The translations under genes were made by a program, and so were the position numbers. Below, piece by piece: positions 50,860 to 61,460 of a stretch of 64,000 nt of DNA; positions within the stretch are counted from its first letter, which is position 1, and each line of letters opens with the position of its first letter. The stretch is from Lepidostoma basale (taxonomy: Eukaryota > Arthropoda > Insecta > Trichoptera > Lepidostomatidae): positions 1-64,000 of the forward strand of contig JAHDVF020000022.1 of NCBI GenBank assembly GCA_022606425.2. Direction: 5' to 3'. The notes below the pieces were generated by a model that was not told where the DNA came from, ran no database searches, and worked only from the letters and a program-made list of their open reading frames with translations.

Positions 50860-51110
50860 TATTGGGAACCCTAATGTGATCAGTACCGAATCGACAGAGG
50901 GAGACTCCCTCGAAGAAACGTTCAGTCAGGGAAATTCCTCTTGACAAATAATGCATCCCGGGCGCGTGGTATTATTTATAGACTGGCTGCCTCTTGCATC
51001 TGGACACATCTGGATACCAGTATCTCGCGACTGTGATTTCGGTGCTCTCGTTTAGAGCTTCCGAAACGCGCGCTATTCACGACCCACGATTTGAAATGAA
51101 TTACTACTGC
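50860..51110. other. GC-richer non-repetitive island
   Basis: It sits between two Z copies, unique and compositionally distinct, with CCCGGGCGCGTGG and CCGAAACGCGCGC. Candidate regulatory or unique host DNA. Confidence 0.25.
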
Positions 51111-51124
51111 GATCGACTGAAGCA

Positions 51125-51540
51125 AAAATGATAGCGTACAATGGTTTTCTAGTGCCGACCATTATGTATGAAAGCGAAGCTTGGAGTTGGCTGAATAAAG
51201 ATGAAAGTTGGATAAATGCTTTATAAATGAGATCACTAAGAAGAATGTGTGCAAAACAATTTATGATAGAATACTGAACGAAGAAGTAACAAATGAATCT
51301 AAGGCGGATAAATGCGTCCTAAATAAAATTATGAAAGGGTCACTAACATGGTTTGAACATGGTGTAAATGAAAAAAGAAGTCGAGGAAAACTATGGAGAA
51401 TATGACATGACCAAATTAATCAATTACTAAAAGTTGGCAATGTTTGTAGTCGGAACAATTGACGAGTTCGCTTGTCACGGTATATGAATGTAGAAGAGGC
51501 GCGAGAGGTAAGTCAGGATAGAACAGTGTAATTTTGTGAT
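51125..51540 (+). mobile_element. LINE Z, diverged 3' copy
   Basis: CGACCATTATGTATGAAAGC, AAGATGAAAGTTGGATAAAT and NKIMKGSLTWFEHGVNEKRS, with ATATGAATGTAGAAGAGGCG. It lacks the terminal PFGETA and tail. Confidence 0.8.
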
Positions 51541-51942
51541 TTTCAAAAAACTTACCATTTAAATATAATACCAACACCACACAGATAATTCATTTCATAT
51601 TCCTACAAGAATTCTTCGTGGAAATTTCTACTACTTGATACTTTGTTTGCGGGAGCCGCTTAAGCTTGTTTTTTTTTTACAAATTTAATGGAAGTTTAGA
51701 TAATATTTATAAATAAGCCATGTTTATTTTTTTTTAAATCAGCACTCTTAATGGCGTCGGTGGAAAATATTGCACGCAAACTGTGTTAACATGAAGTTAT
51801 AATATCCGGAAAAGTAATTTCTCCATCTTTAGATCTAAGACAGTTCTTGTCTTGAAAGAACGGATGCTCTATACTGATAAGTATGGCGACCCACAACAAC
51901 TTATCTATAAGTAAGAAGTCTATACCCAACTCTCACGCGCCA
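51541..51942. other. Unassigned AT-rich sequence
   Basis: No gene or repeat is recognised. Confidence 0.45.
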
Positions 51943-52145
51943 TTATTTTTCTCGGCATGTTTCAAAGGTTTATATCTTCATCATCGGAAGAACGATATAA
52001 ACAGTTTATATGTGTAAACCTTCGAAACATGTCCAGATAATTATTCTCAAAAGTGTAAAATACAGCCACCAGAAGATGGCAGCGAGTTGCATTTACATTT
52101 TAAAGATTTTTTTTACAATTTTTTATTTTTATTATTTAAATTACA
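51943..52145. repeat. Foldback P2 joined to a foldback B fragment
   Basis: P2 (51943-52047): TTTTTCTCGGCATGTTTCAA, TCTTCATCATCGGAAGAACG and AACCTTCGAAACATGTCCAG (GAAA-ACATGT-C intact). B (52050-52145): CCACCAGAAGATGGCAGCGA, GTTGC, then the B outer flank. The B box reads CAGAAGA. The two families abut, which suggests insertion of one into the other. Confidence 0.7.
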
Positions 52146-52189
52146 GTATCTAATTCATAAAAAAATCGTCCAACAAATCTTCTTATTCC

Positions 52190-52390
52190 GGTATTATGTC
52201 AGGTCTCCCCGACATTGAATATCACCCTAAAGTAGGCGTCTCTATCCCTGGCAGCTGGAAACAGCTACTGAACGCTCCTCAAGCCAGTCCAGTCGTTAAT
52301 GCTGTGGAGCCAGCACCTCACCTCCTGCAAACACCTAAACCATCTATTTTCCCGTCTAACTAATAATAGTTTTGATTGTAAGACTCCCCT
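52190..52390 (-). mobile_element. LINE family X, 3' end, decayed
   Basis: Plus-strand CCGGTATTATGTCAGGTCTC, CCCGACATTGAATATCACC and TAGGCGTCTCTATCCCTGGC are the reverse of the X terminus. Frames are lost. Confidence 0.65.
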
Positions 52391-52960
52391 TATATGTTCT
52401 TCAAACTTCAATCTGCGTTCAATGCAGCAGCAAGACTCATTTAATGCATTCCAAAAAAGTCCCATATAACACAACATCTCAAAGAGCTTCACTGGCTTAA
52501 GAGTCCAGAAAGAATCCAGTATAAACTCTGCTGAACAGTCTTCAAAGCGCTACGCGGAATGGCTCCAAATTATATATCCGAACTCTGTATAACGGACAGC
52601 CTAAATACAAGGAAATCCACACTTCGCTTGGCGAACTCCTCGTCAATAGGAATATTAGTTGAGCCAAATCGTTGCCCTAGTTCAAATTTCGAGGATCGAG
52701 CGTTTGCGGTAGCCGGTCCATCAGCTTGGAACAATCTTCCTTCACATCTCATATGCATAAATGATCCGACAGATTTCAGATCTAAGCTGAAAACCCATCT
52801 TTTTCATATTTCATACCCAATTTAATACTTGCATATTTTGTTCTATTATCGATCGCGAATATCAATCAGATGCAGCGTTCACATTAAGAGTTAAAACACA
52901 TCTTAATGCGCCCTTGAGGTGATTACATCACAAAATCGGCGATTTAAAATTTAGCATATT
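52391..52960 (+). mobile_element. CR1/L2-like LINE U, older copy
   Basis: After a broken stretch (FNAAARLI-type AAARLI region and TQHLKELHWLKSPERIQYKL), 88 codons are open: MAPNYISELCITDSLNTRKS, RCPSSNFEDRAFAVAGPSAW, NNLPSHLICINDPTDFRSKL, KTHLFHISYPI and a stop. The 3' UTR has TGCGCCCTTGAGGTGATTA. It is diverged from 27795 and 42836. Confidence 0.85.
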
Positions 52961-53711
52961 ACCTATGTTTATTTCACTTCATAATTACATATTAATTCTT
53001 AAAGTAGTGTGGGATTTATCGCATACCATATTTGGAACAACCCTCTTCCAATTGCACTGCATTTCCTGATTTTGTCCGCGATTGCTATGGCTTCTGAAGC
53101 CAACGATATTGTACACTGCTAATTACGCAGCTGTTTATTTTACTGTTACCTACTATAAGTTCTATGTACCATAATTCTAGGTTCATGTTGTGTACTTGCA
53201 TAGAACTGCACGCAAAGCTGTGTCATGTTTTTATTTTATGAATTTGGAACGCTATTTTTTTTTGCTATTATTATTATTTTCAAATTCAAGTTTATGGCCC
53301 CTGTAATATGTTTCTGTGTATTGTTTGAAGTTGCTTCTGGGCGATAACACTTTGTATAATTCCATTCTTCTGTGAATATATACTTTTTTTGCATTCGAAT
53401 CAAACAAAACCGTGCGTGTCCACCATATGATACTGATGAAAGGGGTCTATCAACACCCCTTATTTATCTATGCATAAAAGTTTATGACACATTCTATTAA
53501 TTTATGGGCTTAAAACCTATTAGATATGCTCCTATACACATGGAATTAAATTTATGTGTGCCTCACAATATTTTTAACTGATAATTTTAAGCCAAATATT
53601 ATTTAGTCACAAGATCATTAAACGTATTTTTTTGGATATTTCTATAAACGCGTTTCGCATTATGTACCATATGTTGGTAATCGATAATACTTGTATTACT
53701 GTAATTGTCAA
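52961..53711. other. Unassigned AT-rich sequence
   Basis: No gene or repeat is recognised. Confidence 0.45.
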
Positions 53712-54472
53712 TACGCAATCTTCTTCTTTCTTCGTTTCCTCATTACCGAGGATCGTAATCTATGGAACTGCTCGTGGCTAAATCAAAACGCCTTAAATCC
53801 AAATCAATTACTGGGCGCACTAGGAAATGATTGAAACTGAACAGTGCAGTATTTAGAAGTTTCTTAAATTTAACGTAACTATCCTCATACTTAATACTAG
53901 CATGGAGGCTATTCCACGCCAACAGACCCGCAACGCTGAAAGCACGATCATAGAAACTTGCTTTATAGGCTCTCACTGGAATTGCTATGTTGTTTGCACT
54001 TGTTTCTACTGATCGGAGTAAATGTTGCCTTTTCGTTGGCACGAGTGTCACGCAGAGGTCCGAAATATATGTTGGCGCTCTCTGGTGTCGAGCCTTAAAC
54101 ACTGTCAAACAAAATTTGTATTTTACTCGCTCACGGATTTTAAGCCAATGAAGTTCCTTCAGGAGCGGCGTCATATGACAGTATGCATGTTGCCCCATAA
54201 TCAATCGGGCAGCAGCATTGAATACGCTTTGTATTCTGCTTAATTAATTATTTGGTAGTCCAGCGTACATTCCGTTAAAATAATCTAAACGTGACGCTAC
54301 AAAAGAATTTACGAGGGTTCTAGCTTCATCAGGATTCATCTGGAAGAAGCCAGACTTAACAAGCCTTGATATGTGCGTATCGCAAGACAGATTGCTAGCT
54401 AAATGAACACCTAAAAACTTTAAACTCTTTGAAGGAGATATTTCTATCCCTCCTATTTTCAAAAGGTCAGAT
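53712..54472 (-). mobile_element. CR1/L2-like LINE, C-terminal 240 codons with one stop
   Basis: The minus strand gives SKSLKFLGVHLASNLSCDTH, ISRLVKSGFFQ, SRLDYFNGMYAGLPNN, a stop (54241-54243), then LSRIQSVFNAAARLIMGQHA, TPLLKELHWLKIRERVKYKF, RAPTYISDLC, YDRAFSVAGLLAWNSLH, KKLLNTALF and DYDPR. This is the RT thumb plus C-terminal region of the CR1/L2 clade (LDYCNxLxxGLPxxxxxxLQxVQNAAARL...HWLPVxxRIxFK). It is diverged from U. The 3' end carries a GAAAGAAGAAGAT tail at 53712-53735. Confidence 0.9.
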
Positions 54473-54473
54473 G

Positions 54474-54575
54474 TATGAATGTTGATGAGAAATACGAGTA
54501 TATCAGTAAAGAACAATGTGGCTGTCCATTCTACCTACCCCTTCGGGGAAAAGGCGTGATGGTTAGTTAGCTAGT
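54474..54575 (+). mobile_element. LINE Z 3' tail fragment
   Basis: GATGTATGAATGTTGATGAG, GTGGCTGTCC, CTACCCCTTCGGGGAAAAGG, CGTGATGGTTAGTTAG. It is a very short 5'-truncated Z end next to the CR1/L2-like element. Confidence 0.8.
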
Positions 54576-54967
54576 ACGTAGCTTTTATTTACTAACAGGT
54601 ACAATTGTACATGCACATTTCGTGCTTTGTACTACTCGCTCTGCGGTTCGTCTCGATATATGCACGCTACATGAAGTTGCATAAGGAATTGGGGTTACAT
54701 ATTGTCTCTTGTGGCATGCCATCTAAATCGGGGTTCATTGTATGTCAATATTTCTGAGATGGCGCTACGTGTCCTGTACTCTTCCACCGTTACTGACATG
54801 GAGATTATAGTTAGATAGAACTAGCATTTGATCAGAGTATTTTATATGAAATTTTGATCATATGGATAATTTAGTATTATTTTGATCATACGGATAATAA
54901 TATAATAAAATTATATATCCCGTCATAAATTAATATTATTTTTTATAAAATTACCATTACCTTTGTA
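54576..54967. other. Unassigned AT-rich sequence
   Basis: A short local duplication (TTTTGATCATATGGATAAT and TTTTGATCATACGGATAAT, 54855 and 54880) is seen. There is no gene. Confidence 0.5.
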
Positions 54968-55240
54968 AAAATGCTAACTAACTAACTAACCATCACGATG
55001 TCTCGCCAAAGGGGTAGGCAGAAAAAATGGACTGCCACACTTTTCTTTCATGAAATACTTCTCTCGATTCCTCAACATTCATACATCGTGTCATGCACGC
55101 ACGTCGATTTCTCTGACACCTCACGTGGTCGATATTCAATATTTTAATTATTTGATCGTGCCACGTTTTCTTCGGTCTTCCTCTATTTCTAGTTCCATTA
55201 TCATCGTTAACAAATATTTTTTTTGCCATTTTTCTATTCT
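54968..55240 (-). mobile_element. LINE Z 3' copy
   Basis: The minus strand is open for 78 codons: AKKIFVNDDNGTRNRGRPKK, TWHDQIIKILNIDHVRCQRN, CMTRCMNVEESREVFHERKV, WQSIFSAYPFGETS. The tail at 54973 is (TTAG)n as CTAACTAACTAACC. Confidence 0.9.
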
Positions 55241-55539
55241 ATCCAATCAATGATGTTTTTTTTAATTACATGAAAAATCGTTGCATACGAGTCGAAACCG
55301 GTCAGCTGTTAAACCGATTAGTGATCAGCTATTGAAACGGAACAATTTGTTCATTCGTTCTTTTATTTTCTCCGTATGTGTACAATATTGGTTTAATTTA
55401 ATTTATTTTTTGAAAGTAGACAATAATTATTTATTAGATTGTGAAAATTTCTGTCGATAAGATATGCGTATTAAAATCATTTTAACACTACGAATATATA
55501 TTTTTTACCATTGCATATACATACAACTGGTTTTGATGA

Positions 55540-55870
55540 TTAAATGTCACTTGTAACTTGTGCAGTCCAATACCCCCTAGCCAACCCCTGGCTGATAACC
55601 AAAGTTCTGACATTACTTTTGTTTTTGTTTTTGTCTCGAGACCGGGTCCCGGCAAGCATCATTTGGCAATTTGTACCTAAGTTTGCTGCTAACTTCAAAC
55701 GGGGTTTAATGAAAAGCTTCGGTCAAGACGGAACCCTTGGTAAACTACAAGCTTCGGCTTAGGGGAAGGGTCAACTAGATTTATTATTCGTCTGCCGAAT
55801 TAATGCCCGGTCGAATTGCATAGGAAAGCGATAAATTCCTAGACGACTTATCGCAAGTCTCCTCCTGTAA
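55540..55870. other. Non-repetitive island, balanced composition
   Basis: Unique within the window. The frame at 55544-55762 (72 codons) has no family motif. Candidate conserved noncoding element. Confidence 0.25.
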
Positions 55871-56051
55871 AACGTTCTAAGGAAGTTTCGAGAGATAATC
55901 GAGATTTATATGTCTTTTACGTTGATTTGGTATATTTCTTCTATATTCCCTGTCATTTTGTGATGTGGATTCACATTTGAAAAAATATGTATTATATTTT
56001 CGCAACACTAAATCTTAAATGCATTTAAGTTGCCGTTTTGGAGAAATGAAT

Positions 56052-56275
56052 CGACATATTATAACACTTAATAAAACACTATTTGTACTTGGTATACGAC
56101 CACTTTATTTATGAGGATGAGGGCCTACCGTTTTCTTTCTATGCGAGCTTCCTCAGGGCTTTACACATACTCTGTGAGGAAGCTCGCATAGAGAAAAAAC
56201 GGTAGGCCCTCATCCTCACAAATAAAGGGGTTTTATACCAAGTACAAATAGTGTTTTTAAGTGTTATAATATGTC
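56052..56275. repeat. Foldback family F, near-perfect palindrome
   Basis: Arms of about 100 bp (56052-56150, 56175-56275) carry ATTATAACACTTAATAAAAC, ACCAAGTACAAATAGTG and AGGATGAGGGCCTACCGTTT. On the minus strand of the left arm the core reads CTGAGGA (a valid CUGANGA box), GCTCGCATAGA, then GAAAACGGTA. Stem II is damaged, but GCTC/GAG remains in the right arm. Confidence 0.85.
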
Positions 56276-56329
56276 CAACCACCAAGTAATGGCTTCTTAT
56301 CAAAGTCGCCATATTATCACACGAACAAG

Positions 56330-56480
56330 TACGACGCTAATGAGGCTGAATACTTTCCAATATTTAGAGTATTTTCCTTTTGAACATTGGTTCATCAGTA
56401 TAAAAAATGTGGATGTCCGAAACGATCATATTCAGCAGTTTGATTGCTCTTCCCACCGGCATCACCATTATCATCATCAT
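56330..56480 (-). mobile_element. LINE T fragment
   Basis: GTATAAAAAATGTGGATGTC, CGAAACGATCATATTCAGCA and TCTTCCCACCGGCATCACC match the 3' part of LINE T at 32350-32430 in the same orientation. Confidence 0.7.
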
Positions 56481-56639
56481 TAAATTAAACACGAAAAGCA
56501 ATGGAATACTGGTAAATTAAATTACCAGAGCATTCGTTGTGGATGTTGTTGAAATTGATTCTTGACAATGTTCTGGAGATATTCAACATTCGTGTTCAGT
56601 ATTAGCCTTTATCGATTTAACTTAACCCTTTGAACCAGA

Positions 56640-56860
56640 CTTAATTGCAAACGCATCGAACCCGACCGATGCCGCAGTGGTGCAGCAGTCTCTCCGCGCC
56701 TCTTGTCACGAGGGGGCCGAGTGGGGCCTTGCACATGACGTTGCACGCGCCGCCCGGCCTCCCCTCTCCCGGCCGCCCCAACCTCGGCGACTACCCCATG
56801 GGGTAGTGGATCAGTATTATGGCAAGCAACGCACCCTCGCTCAGAGTATACGATCGATAC
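56640..56860. other. GC-rich island
   Basis: Strong CpG and GC content (CCGCGCCTCTTG, CGCGCCGCCCGGCC). Overlapping frames on both strands are composition effects. No motif is recognised. Possible regulatory island. Confidence 0.3.
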
Positions 56861-57469
56861 AATTTTTTTTATTCCATTCCGTGCCTCGCAATACTTCAAC
56901 GTCGCCCCAAATCGCTGAATGTGCGTAGTTAAGTAATTATTTTCCGACGTTTGAGGTCGTAATATTTTTAATGTTTTTCGTATTTGTACATTCATCTCGC
57001 CTCGGGACGGAACGGTTCCTGCACTTATTTCTATTTATTACTTATTTTATCGTTATGCAAATCAATTAAACAAAATTTAGAAGTGAGATATCTATCTGCC
57101 TTTATAGACTTAGTCGGTATACCCGTTTAATGGCCGACTGAAAAATAGTTATTAGGAGCTGGTTATGTTTACGATTATATCTATCGTACTAAAAAAAGCA
57201 AACATTACACGCAGCGTAATATTATACATTATTAACTTGCTTAAAACTTCTGCTACTTAAATAATGATTGTTCGTTTACTAACAAACTAAAACTGCTTAA
57301 ACCGATCCTATGAAATAGTCCATCACCAAAATAAATACATGTTTTTCTTTGCTTGTTTCTTCTGAATTAATGGTGTTTAAATTTTCGGTATTACAGTAAG
57401 TGCCTTTGCCACATTTTGGATTATTATTTTTTGTTCCATTGAGCTTCTGTTTTTAGATTCATATGTCAG
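56861..57469. other. Unassigned AT-rich sequence
   Basis: No gene or repeat is recognised. Confidence 0.45.
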
Positions 57470-57539
57470 CTGCGGGCCCCCTCAAAGGTGTTAGGATATA
57501 TAACGATAAACAACGCATTAGCCCGATGGGTAATAGATA

Positions 57540-57780
57540 AAAACATAATCAAAATTTAATTAATATTCATTCGCCGGTACTACCTCGGAAATGCGCTCGA
57601 TCATTTAGCGTTGTATATGACTACAACAAAATGACTGCTAAGGAAACCCGGCAAGTCGGTAACATCCCCACTGGGGGTTCATCGACCCCGGGCCGGAGCC
57701 TCGCCTCCGCCCCCCGGCCTTGGCCACGCCAGGGGGCGCCCCTCGAACCGCCGGATATAATGGCCACTGCAATGAAAGGG
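57540..57780. promoter_or_regulatory. GC-rich island with CTCF-core-like motif
   Basis: A very GC-rich block (CCCCGGGCCGGAGCCTCGCC) contains AGGGGGCGCC at 57731-57740, matching the core AGGKGGCGC recognised by insect CTCF. The block is flanked by AATTAATATTCATT, a homeodomain-type AT motif. It is not repeated elsewhere in the window. Binding is inference from a short motif. Confidence 0.3.
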
Positions 57781-57969
57781 AGCAGTTTTCGGTTTTACTG
57801 ATATTTTTTCATTTTATTGCGAACATCAGCAACAATCGGATAAACAATGAAATTAGCTTTAAATAACTCCTGGTACCGATGTCATCATTATCCAAACGTT
57901 TTTGATTTTTTACATAACATTTTTTTCTGTAAGCTGTTCTGTACTTCTCTGTCTAAAAATTGCAATTTA

Positions 57970-58145
57970 AATCGTTAATGCTGGAATTCCATGATGGATG
58001 GATGATGAATTAAAACACTTTTTTCCAATTAAATGGTTATTTTTATCGACATGTTTCGAAGGTTTTACACCTTCATCATCGGGAGAATGATATAATCTCA
58101 AAGTTTCCATATGAACTAACTGTCTAACTGAGCAGTGTTTTAATT
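57970..58145 (-). repeat. Foldback family P2, left arm only
   Basis: The minus strand has ATTCTC, CCGATGA, T, GAAGG-TGTAAAA-CCTTC, GAAA, ACATGT, C, GATAA. Stem I can form only 2-3 bp here. The opposite arm is missing. Confidence 0.75.
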
Positions 58146-58184
58146 TTCCTTACAAATTCGTCAAGATGTATTTAGTTTTATTTC

Positions 58185-58245
58185 ATGTGTTTTTATAGTT
58201 CCGACCGGTTTCAGCAACTCCCTGTCATCTTCTGAACCAAAAGAC
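58185..58245 (-). repeat. Foldback family B, single arm
   Basis: The minus strand has CAGAAGA, T, decayed hairpin GACAGGGAGTTGCT, GAAA, ACCGGT, C, GGAACTAT. Confidence 0.65.
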
Positions 58246-58399
58246 CCTTTTATTATCTATCTAGAAAAATTCACTATCTATTTTTTAATCGAGTTAACAT
58301 CCAAACAAACATGCTTATTCTAAAAAATGGAAATTGGTGAGATATTGTAATATTTCTGTACGTATTAATTTTGCTTTACATACTTGTTTCCGCTGATGA

Positions 58400-58580
58400 G
58401 GTGCCTCGCCGCGTCACCCCAACACAGCGATGTTCCCGTATAATGGCACTCCGCCGAATATAATGCACCCCTCTGCAGGCAGGGGTAGGCTGTAGACATT
58501 ATAATGCAGACCATATAGACTAGTAGCCCGTGCATGTGCACCGCTGCATGGAAGCGCATCCCTCCATCTCGCCTGCAGAG
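58400..58580. other. GC-richer non-repetitive island
   Basis: Compositionally distinct. The dyad CCCCTCTGCAGGCAGGGG lies at 58468. Two overlapping minus-strand frames have no motif. Confidence 0.25.
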
Positions 58581-58940
58581 TGCACTGAACACTTATCAAT
58601 TCATAAAGTATCGCACCCTCTTGTGAAATCATTGACTCCTTTTTCATATATAAAAATCTCATAAAATTGGTCCATTTATAAAAATCTATTTTTACTTTAA
58701 ATCTATCTATATAAATCAAATACAACGTTCATGGATACAGGTCCGAACGACTCGACAAATACTAAACCGATTACCAAGAAAAAATGATTTTGATACGAGC
58801 CGGGTTATAATGCAATATTAAATGCATCTGAATATTTTTGTTGTGTAACAGGGAAATAGCTCTCTTATCGGTAGTGGCTTTACAGTCTTTATTCTATTCA
58901 GTATTTGTGTAATTTTTTTATTGTGTGTAATGTATGTCAC
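58581..58940. other. Unassigned AT-rich sequence
   Basis: ATCTATCTATATAAATCAAA near 58700, followed by AACGACTCGACAAATACTAA, resembles a dispersed repeat end, but there is no second copy in the window. Confidence 0.4.
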
Positions 58941-58954
58941 AAAGAGATGGCGCT

Positions 58955-60241
58955 CTCTCTCTCTGGTTTCAATCCTGGGATCGGTTTGCAGCAATTTCCT
59001 CCATTATTCTCTTCCACTTTTCCCTGTCTTGTGCGGCTCTTTTGAGATCTGCATATGATGAGCAGCGCACGTCCACCAACAGGTCCTCCAGGTACTCTCG
59101 GCGTGGGCGTCCCCTAGAGTTTGTCCCCTCGGTCATACCCTCCATTATGGCATGCAAGAGACCTTCTTGACGTATTACATGGCCGATCCATCTTGCACGC
59201 CTTTCGGACAAGGTCCTGAGCAGGTGCCTTCCTCCTTCGATTCCTTGAAGAACTTCCTCATTCGTGATGTGGTCTCTCCAGGAAATTCCAAAGAGTCTTC
59301 TATAGGACCACATCTCAAAAGCCTCTAGTCTCCGCTTATCCCTTTCGGATAGGCACCATGTCTCGCAGCCGTACATCAAGACACTCCATACATAGGTCTT
59401 GATGAGGAGTATTCTCAGTTTTAGGTCTATATTATTTGACTCTATTATTTTCGACCTTTTGTTAAATGCTAGCCTAGCCTGATGTATACGGCTGTCGACC
59501 TCGCTCTTAGACCGACCGTCCCATGTTATTTTGCTCCCGAGGTAGACAAACTCCTTGGTGTTCTTTAGTGGAACTCCTGACATCACTACTCTCATCTGAT
59601 GTTGCGTTCGGCCTACAGTCAGCAGCTTTGTTTTGTCCTTATTTATCTTCATGTTGTAGCTATCTTGAAGAATGTCTTGCAAAGTATCTAAGGCCTCCTG
59701 CAGTTCCTCCTCACTTTCAGCAACCATAGCAATATCGTCAGCAAACCTTATCATGTCTATCTTTTGCCCGTGTATCCTTACACCTTCTCTGTGACTCATT
59801 CTCTCTCTCAAGTCGTCAATCGCATTCTGTATGTAAACGTTAAAGAGCAGGTGACAGAGAGCATCCCTGTCTTACCCCTTGTCTTATACTGGCTTCCTTT
59901 GTGCCCTCGTCACATCTGATTATGGCGGCCTCATTCTTGTATAGTGCCTGGATTATTTGTCTATCTCTATATTTAATATCAGTTTTTTTCAAAATCTCGA
60001 AGAGCTTCCTCCATTCCACCCTGTCGAAAGCCTTCTCCAGGTCTATGAATGCGATGTATGTGTTTTGGTTTTTTCTTACTCTCTTTTCTAGTAGCATTCG
60101 CAGTGACAGTATTGCTTCTCTGGTTCCTACACCTCTTCTGAAGCCATACTGGTCACTGGAAAGGATGTTCTCTACTTTTGGTTCTATTCTTTTTAGAATA
60201 ATATTAGTTAATATTTTTGAGGCATGGGATATTAGGCGCTG
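58955..60241 (-). mobile_element. LINE family Y, youngest LINE insertion, 14-bp TSD
   Basis: Perfect duplication AAAGAGATGGCGCT at 58941-58954 and 60242-60255 brackets a 1,287-bp minus-strand element. It begins inside the RT domain (RLISHASKILTNIILKRI, SSDQYGFRRGVGTREAI), continues AFIDLEKAFDRVEWRKL and RQGVRQGCSLSP, then one frameshift near 59849, LFNVYIQNAID, FADDIAMVAESEEELQEALD and MKINKDKTKLLT. The C-terminal part is YGCETWCLSERDKRRLEAFE, RARWIGHVIRQEGLLHAIME, SRGRPRREYLEDLLVDV, AAQDREKWKRIMEEIAANRS, ending with stop and an (AG)n tail. Motif C (FADD) is intact. The endonuclease and first RT motifs are lost by 5' truncation. Confidence 0.95.
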
Positions 60242-60255
60242 AAAGAGATGGCGCT

Positions 60256-60839
60256 ATAATCAATTAAAATGAGCTGTCAATCGTCAGTAAATTGTCACGA
60301 CATTACTGCACGTTTATTCATGAAAAAATCATATCATTAATGTATTTCATTTTTAAACATCATGTTTTTAGAGACGTAACACGTTGTTGGATGTATTCCG
60401 TTGAATGGCATAAATGAATGATATTGAACTTCAATTGTATTTGTTCAATTAATATATTATCTAAGCATAAAATATACTCGAATATAGCCGTATCGAAAAG
60501 TTGTCGGTTCCGCTAGTTGATAACTAGTCACTGTTTGCATTGATTCTGTCGGCCAAACTACAGTAATTAATCTAGATATATAATCACCGACTCTTTTACT
60601 TTTTAATTATTACATTCGTTAACCTATTATTTAACCATTTTTTGGCAGTGGCAAATACATTAATCAAAACTATACTCCAAGTAAACACTGACGATATTTC
60701 GAAAATATCTATAAACCTTTTTGTGGAAACAATTTTGGGAGAAAAAATAACTATGCGGTTAGTTAATATTTGGGTAATATCTAGACACGGAAGCCATTAA
60801 TTATAATTTTTGTAACGGTATCGTGACGCGCATATCTAC
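60256..60839. other. Unassigned AT-rich sequence
   Basis: No gene or repeat is recognised. Confidence 0.45.
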
Positions 60840-60905
60840 GGATACAATAGTTCAGCGGTTCAAATCACTCGCCCAGGGAGCGAATGTTCAAATCTCGCTG
60901 GTAGC
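60840..60905 (+). repeat. tRNA-like segment (SINE head or tRNA relic)
   Basis: ATAGTTCAGCGGTTCAAATC, ACTCGCCCAGGGAGCGAATG, TTCAAATCTCGCTGGTAGCA. It has a tRNA-like layout with B box GTTCAAATCTC and a CUCGCCCAGGGAGCGA hairpin. It is followed by a T run, which can act as a Pol III stop. A complete cloverleaf is not evident. Confidence 0.4.
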
Positions 60906-60949
60906 ATATTGATTTTTTTTTATATTGTAACTATTTCGTCACAGTGGAA

Positions 60950-61460
60950 GACTTAACAAGACGTTAACAAGGCAGCTGCAATCTCTGGGGCTCTTAAATC
61001 CACAATTTGGAAAAACAAAGACATGGCCATTAAGAGTAAGATGAGAATCTATAAAGCATGCCTCAGACCAATAATAACATATGGCGTCGAAGCAAGGGCA
61101 GACACAGTAAGGACCAAACAAGTTTTGAGGACTTCCGAAATGAAGACACTGAGGACGATAGCAGGCAAGACACTGAGAGATCCGTGAGGAACACGAGAAT
61201 AAGAGAGATATGTGAGGTTGAGGATATTATAAGATGGAGCAGACAGCGAAAAAGGGAGGTTACGGTCATGTTCAAAGAATGGACACCACCAGACTCCCCT
61301 AAATTGCATGGCATAATCAGCCTCATGGGACTCGTCCTCGTGGAAGACCTCCTAAAAGATGGAAGGACAGCTAGGAATCTACCTCACAGGAGGAGCAACA
61401 TTCTGGAGAACAGGCCACATAGGTCTACAATAAGGAAGAAGAAACAAGACTGTCACAACT
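60950..61460 (+). mobile_element. LINE family W, 3' region
   Basis: Frames with breaks give INKAAAISGALKSTIWKNKD, KSKMRIYKACLRPIITYGVE, TKQVLRTSEMKTLRTIAGK, TRIREICEVEDIIRWSRQRK, HVQRMDTTRLPKIAWHNQ, RPRGRPPKRWKDS and STSQEEQHSGEQAT. The segment IYKACLRPIITYG...LRxxEMKTLRxIxGKTLRDRVRN is the post-palm region of a non-LTR element. At least two frameshifts are present. It is the better relative of 620-935. Confidence 0.85.

Noticed and set aside
56609..56995. 128-codon minus-strand gene
   Set aside because: Arg/Ala-rich translation of a GC-rich island, with no recognisable domain.
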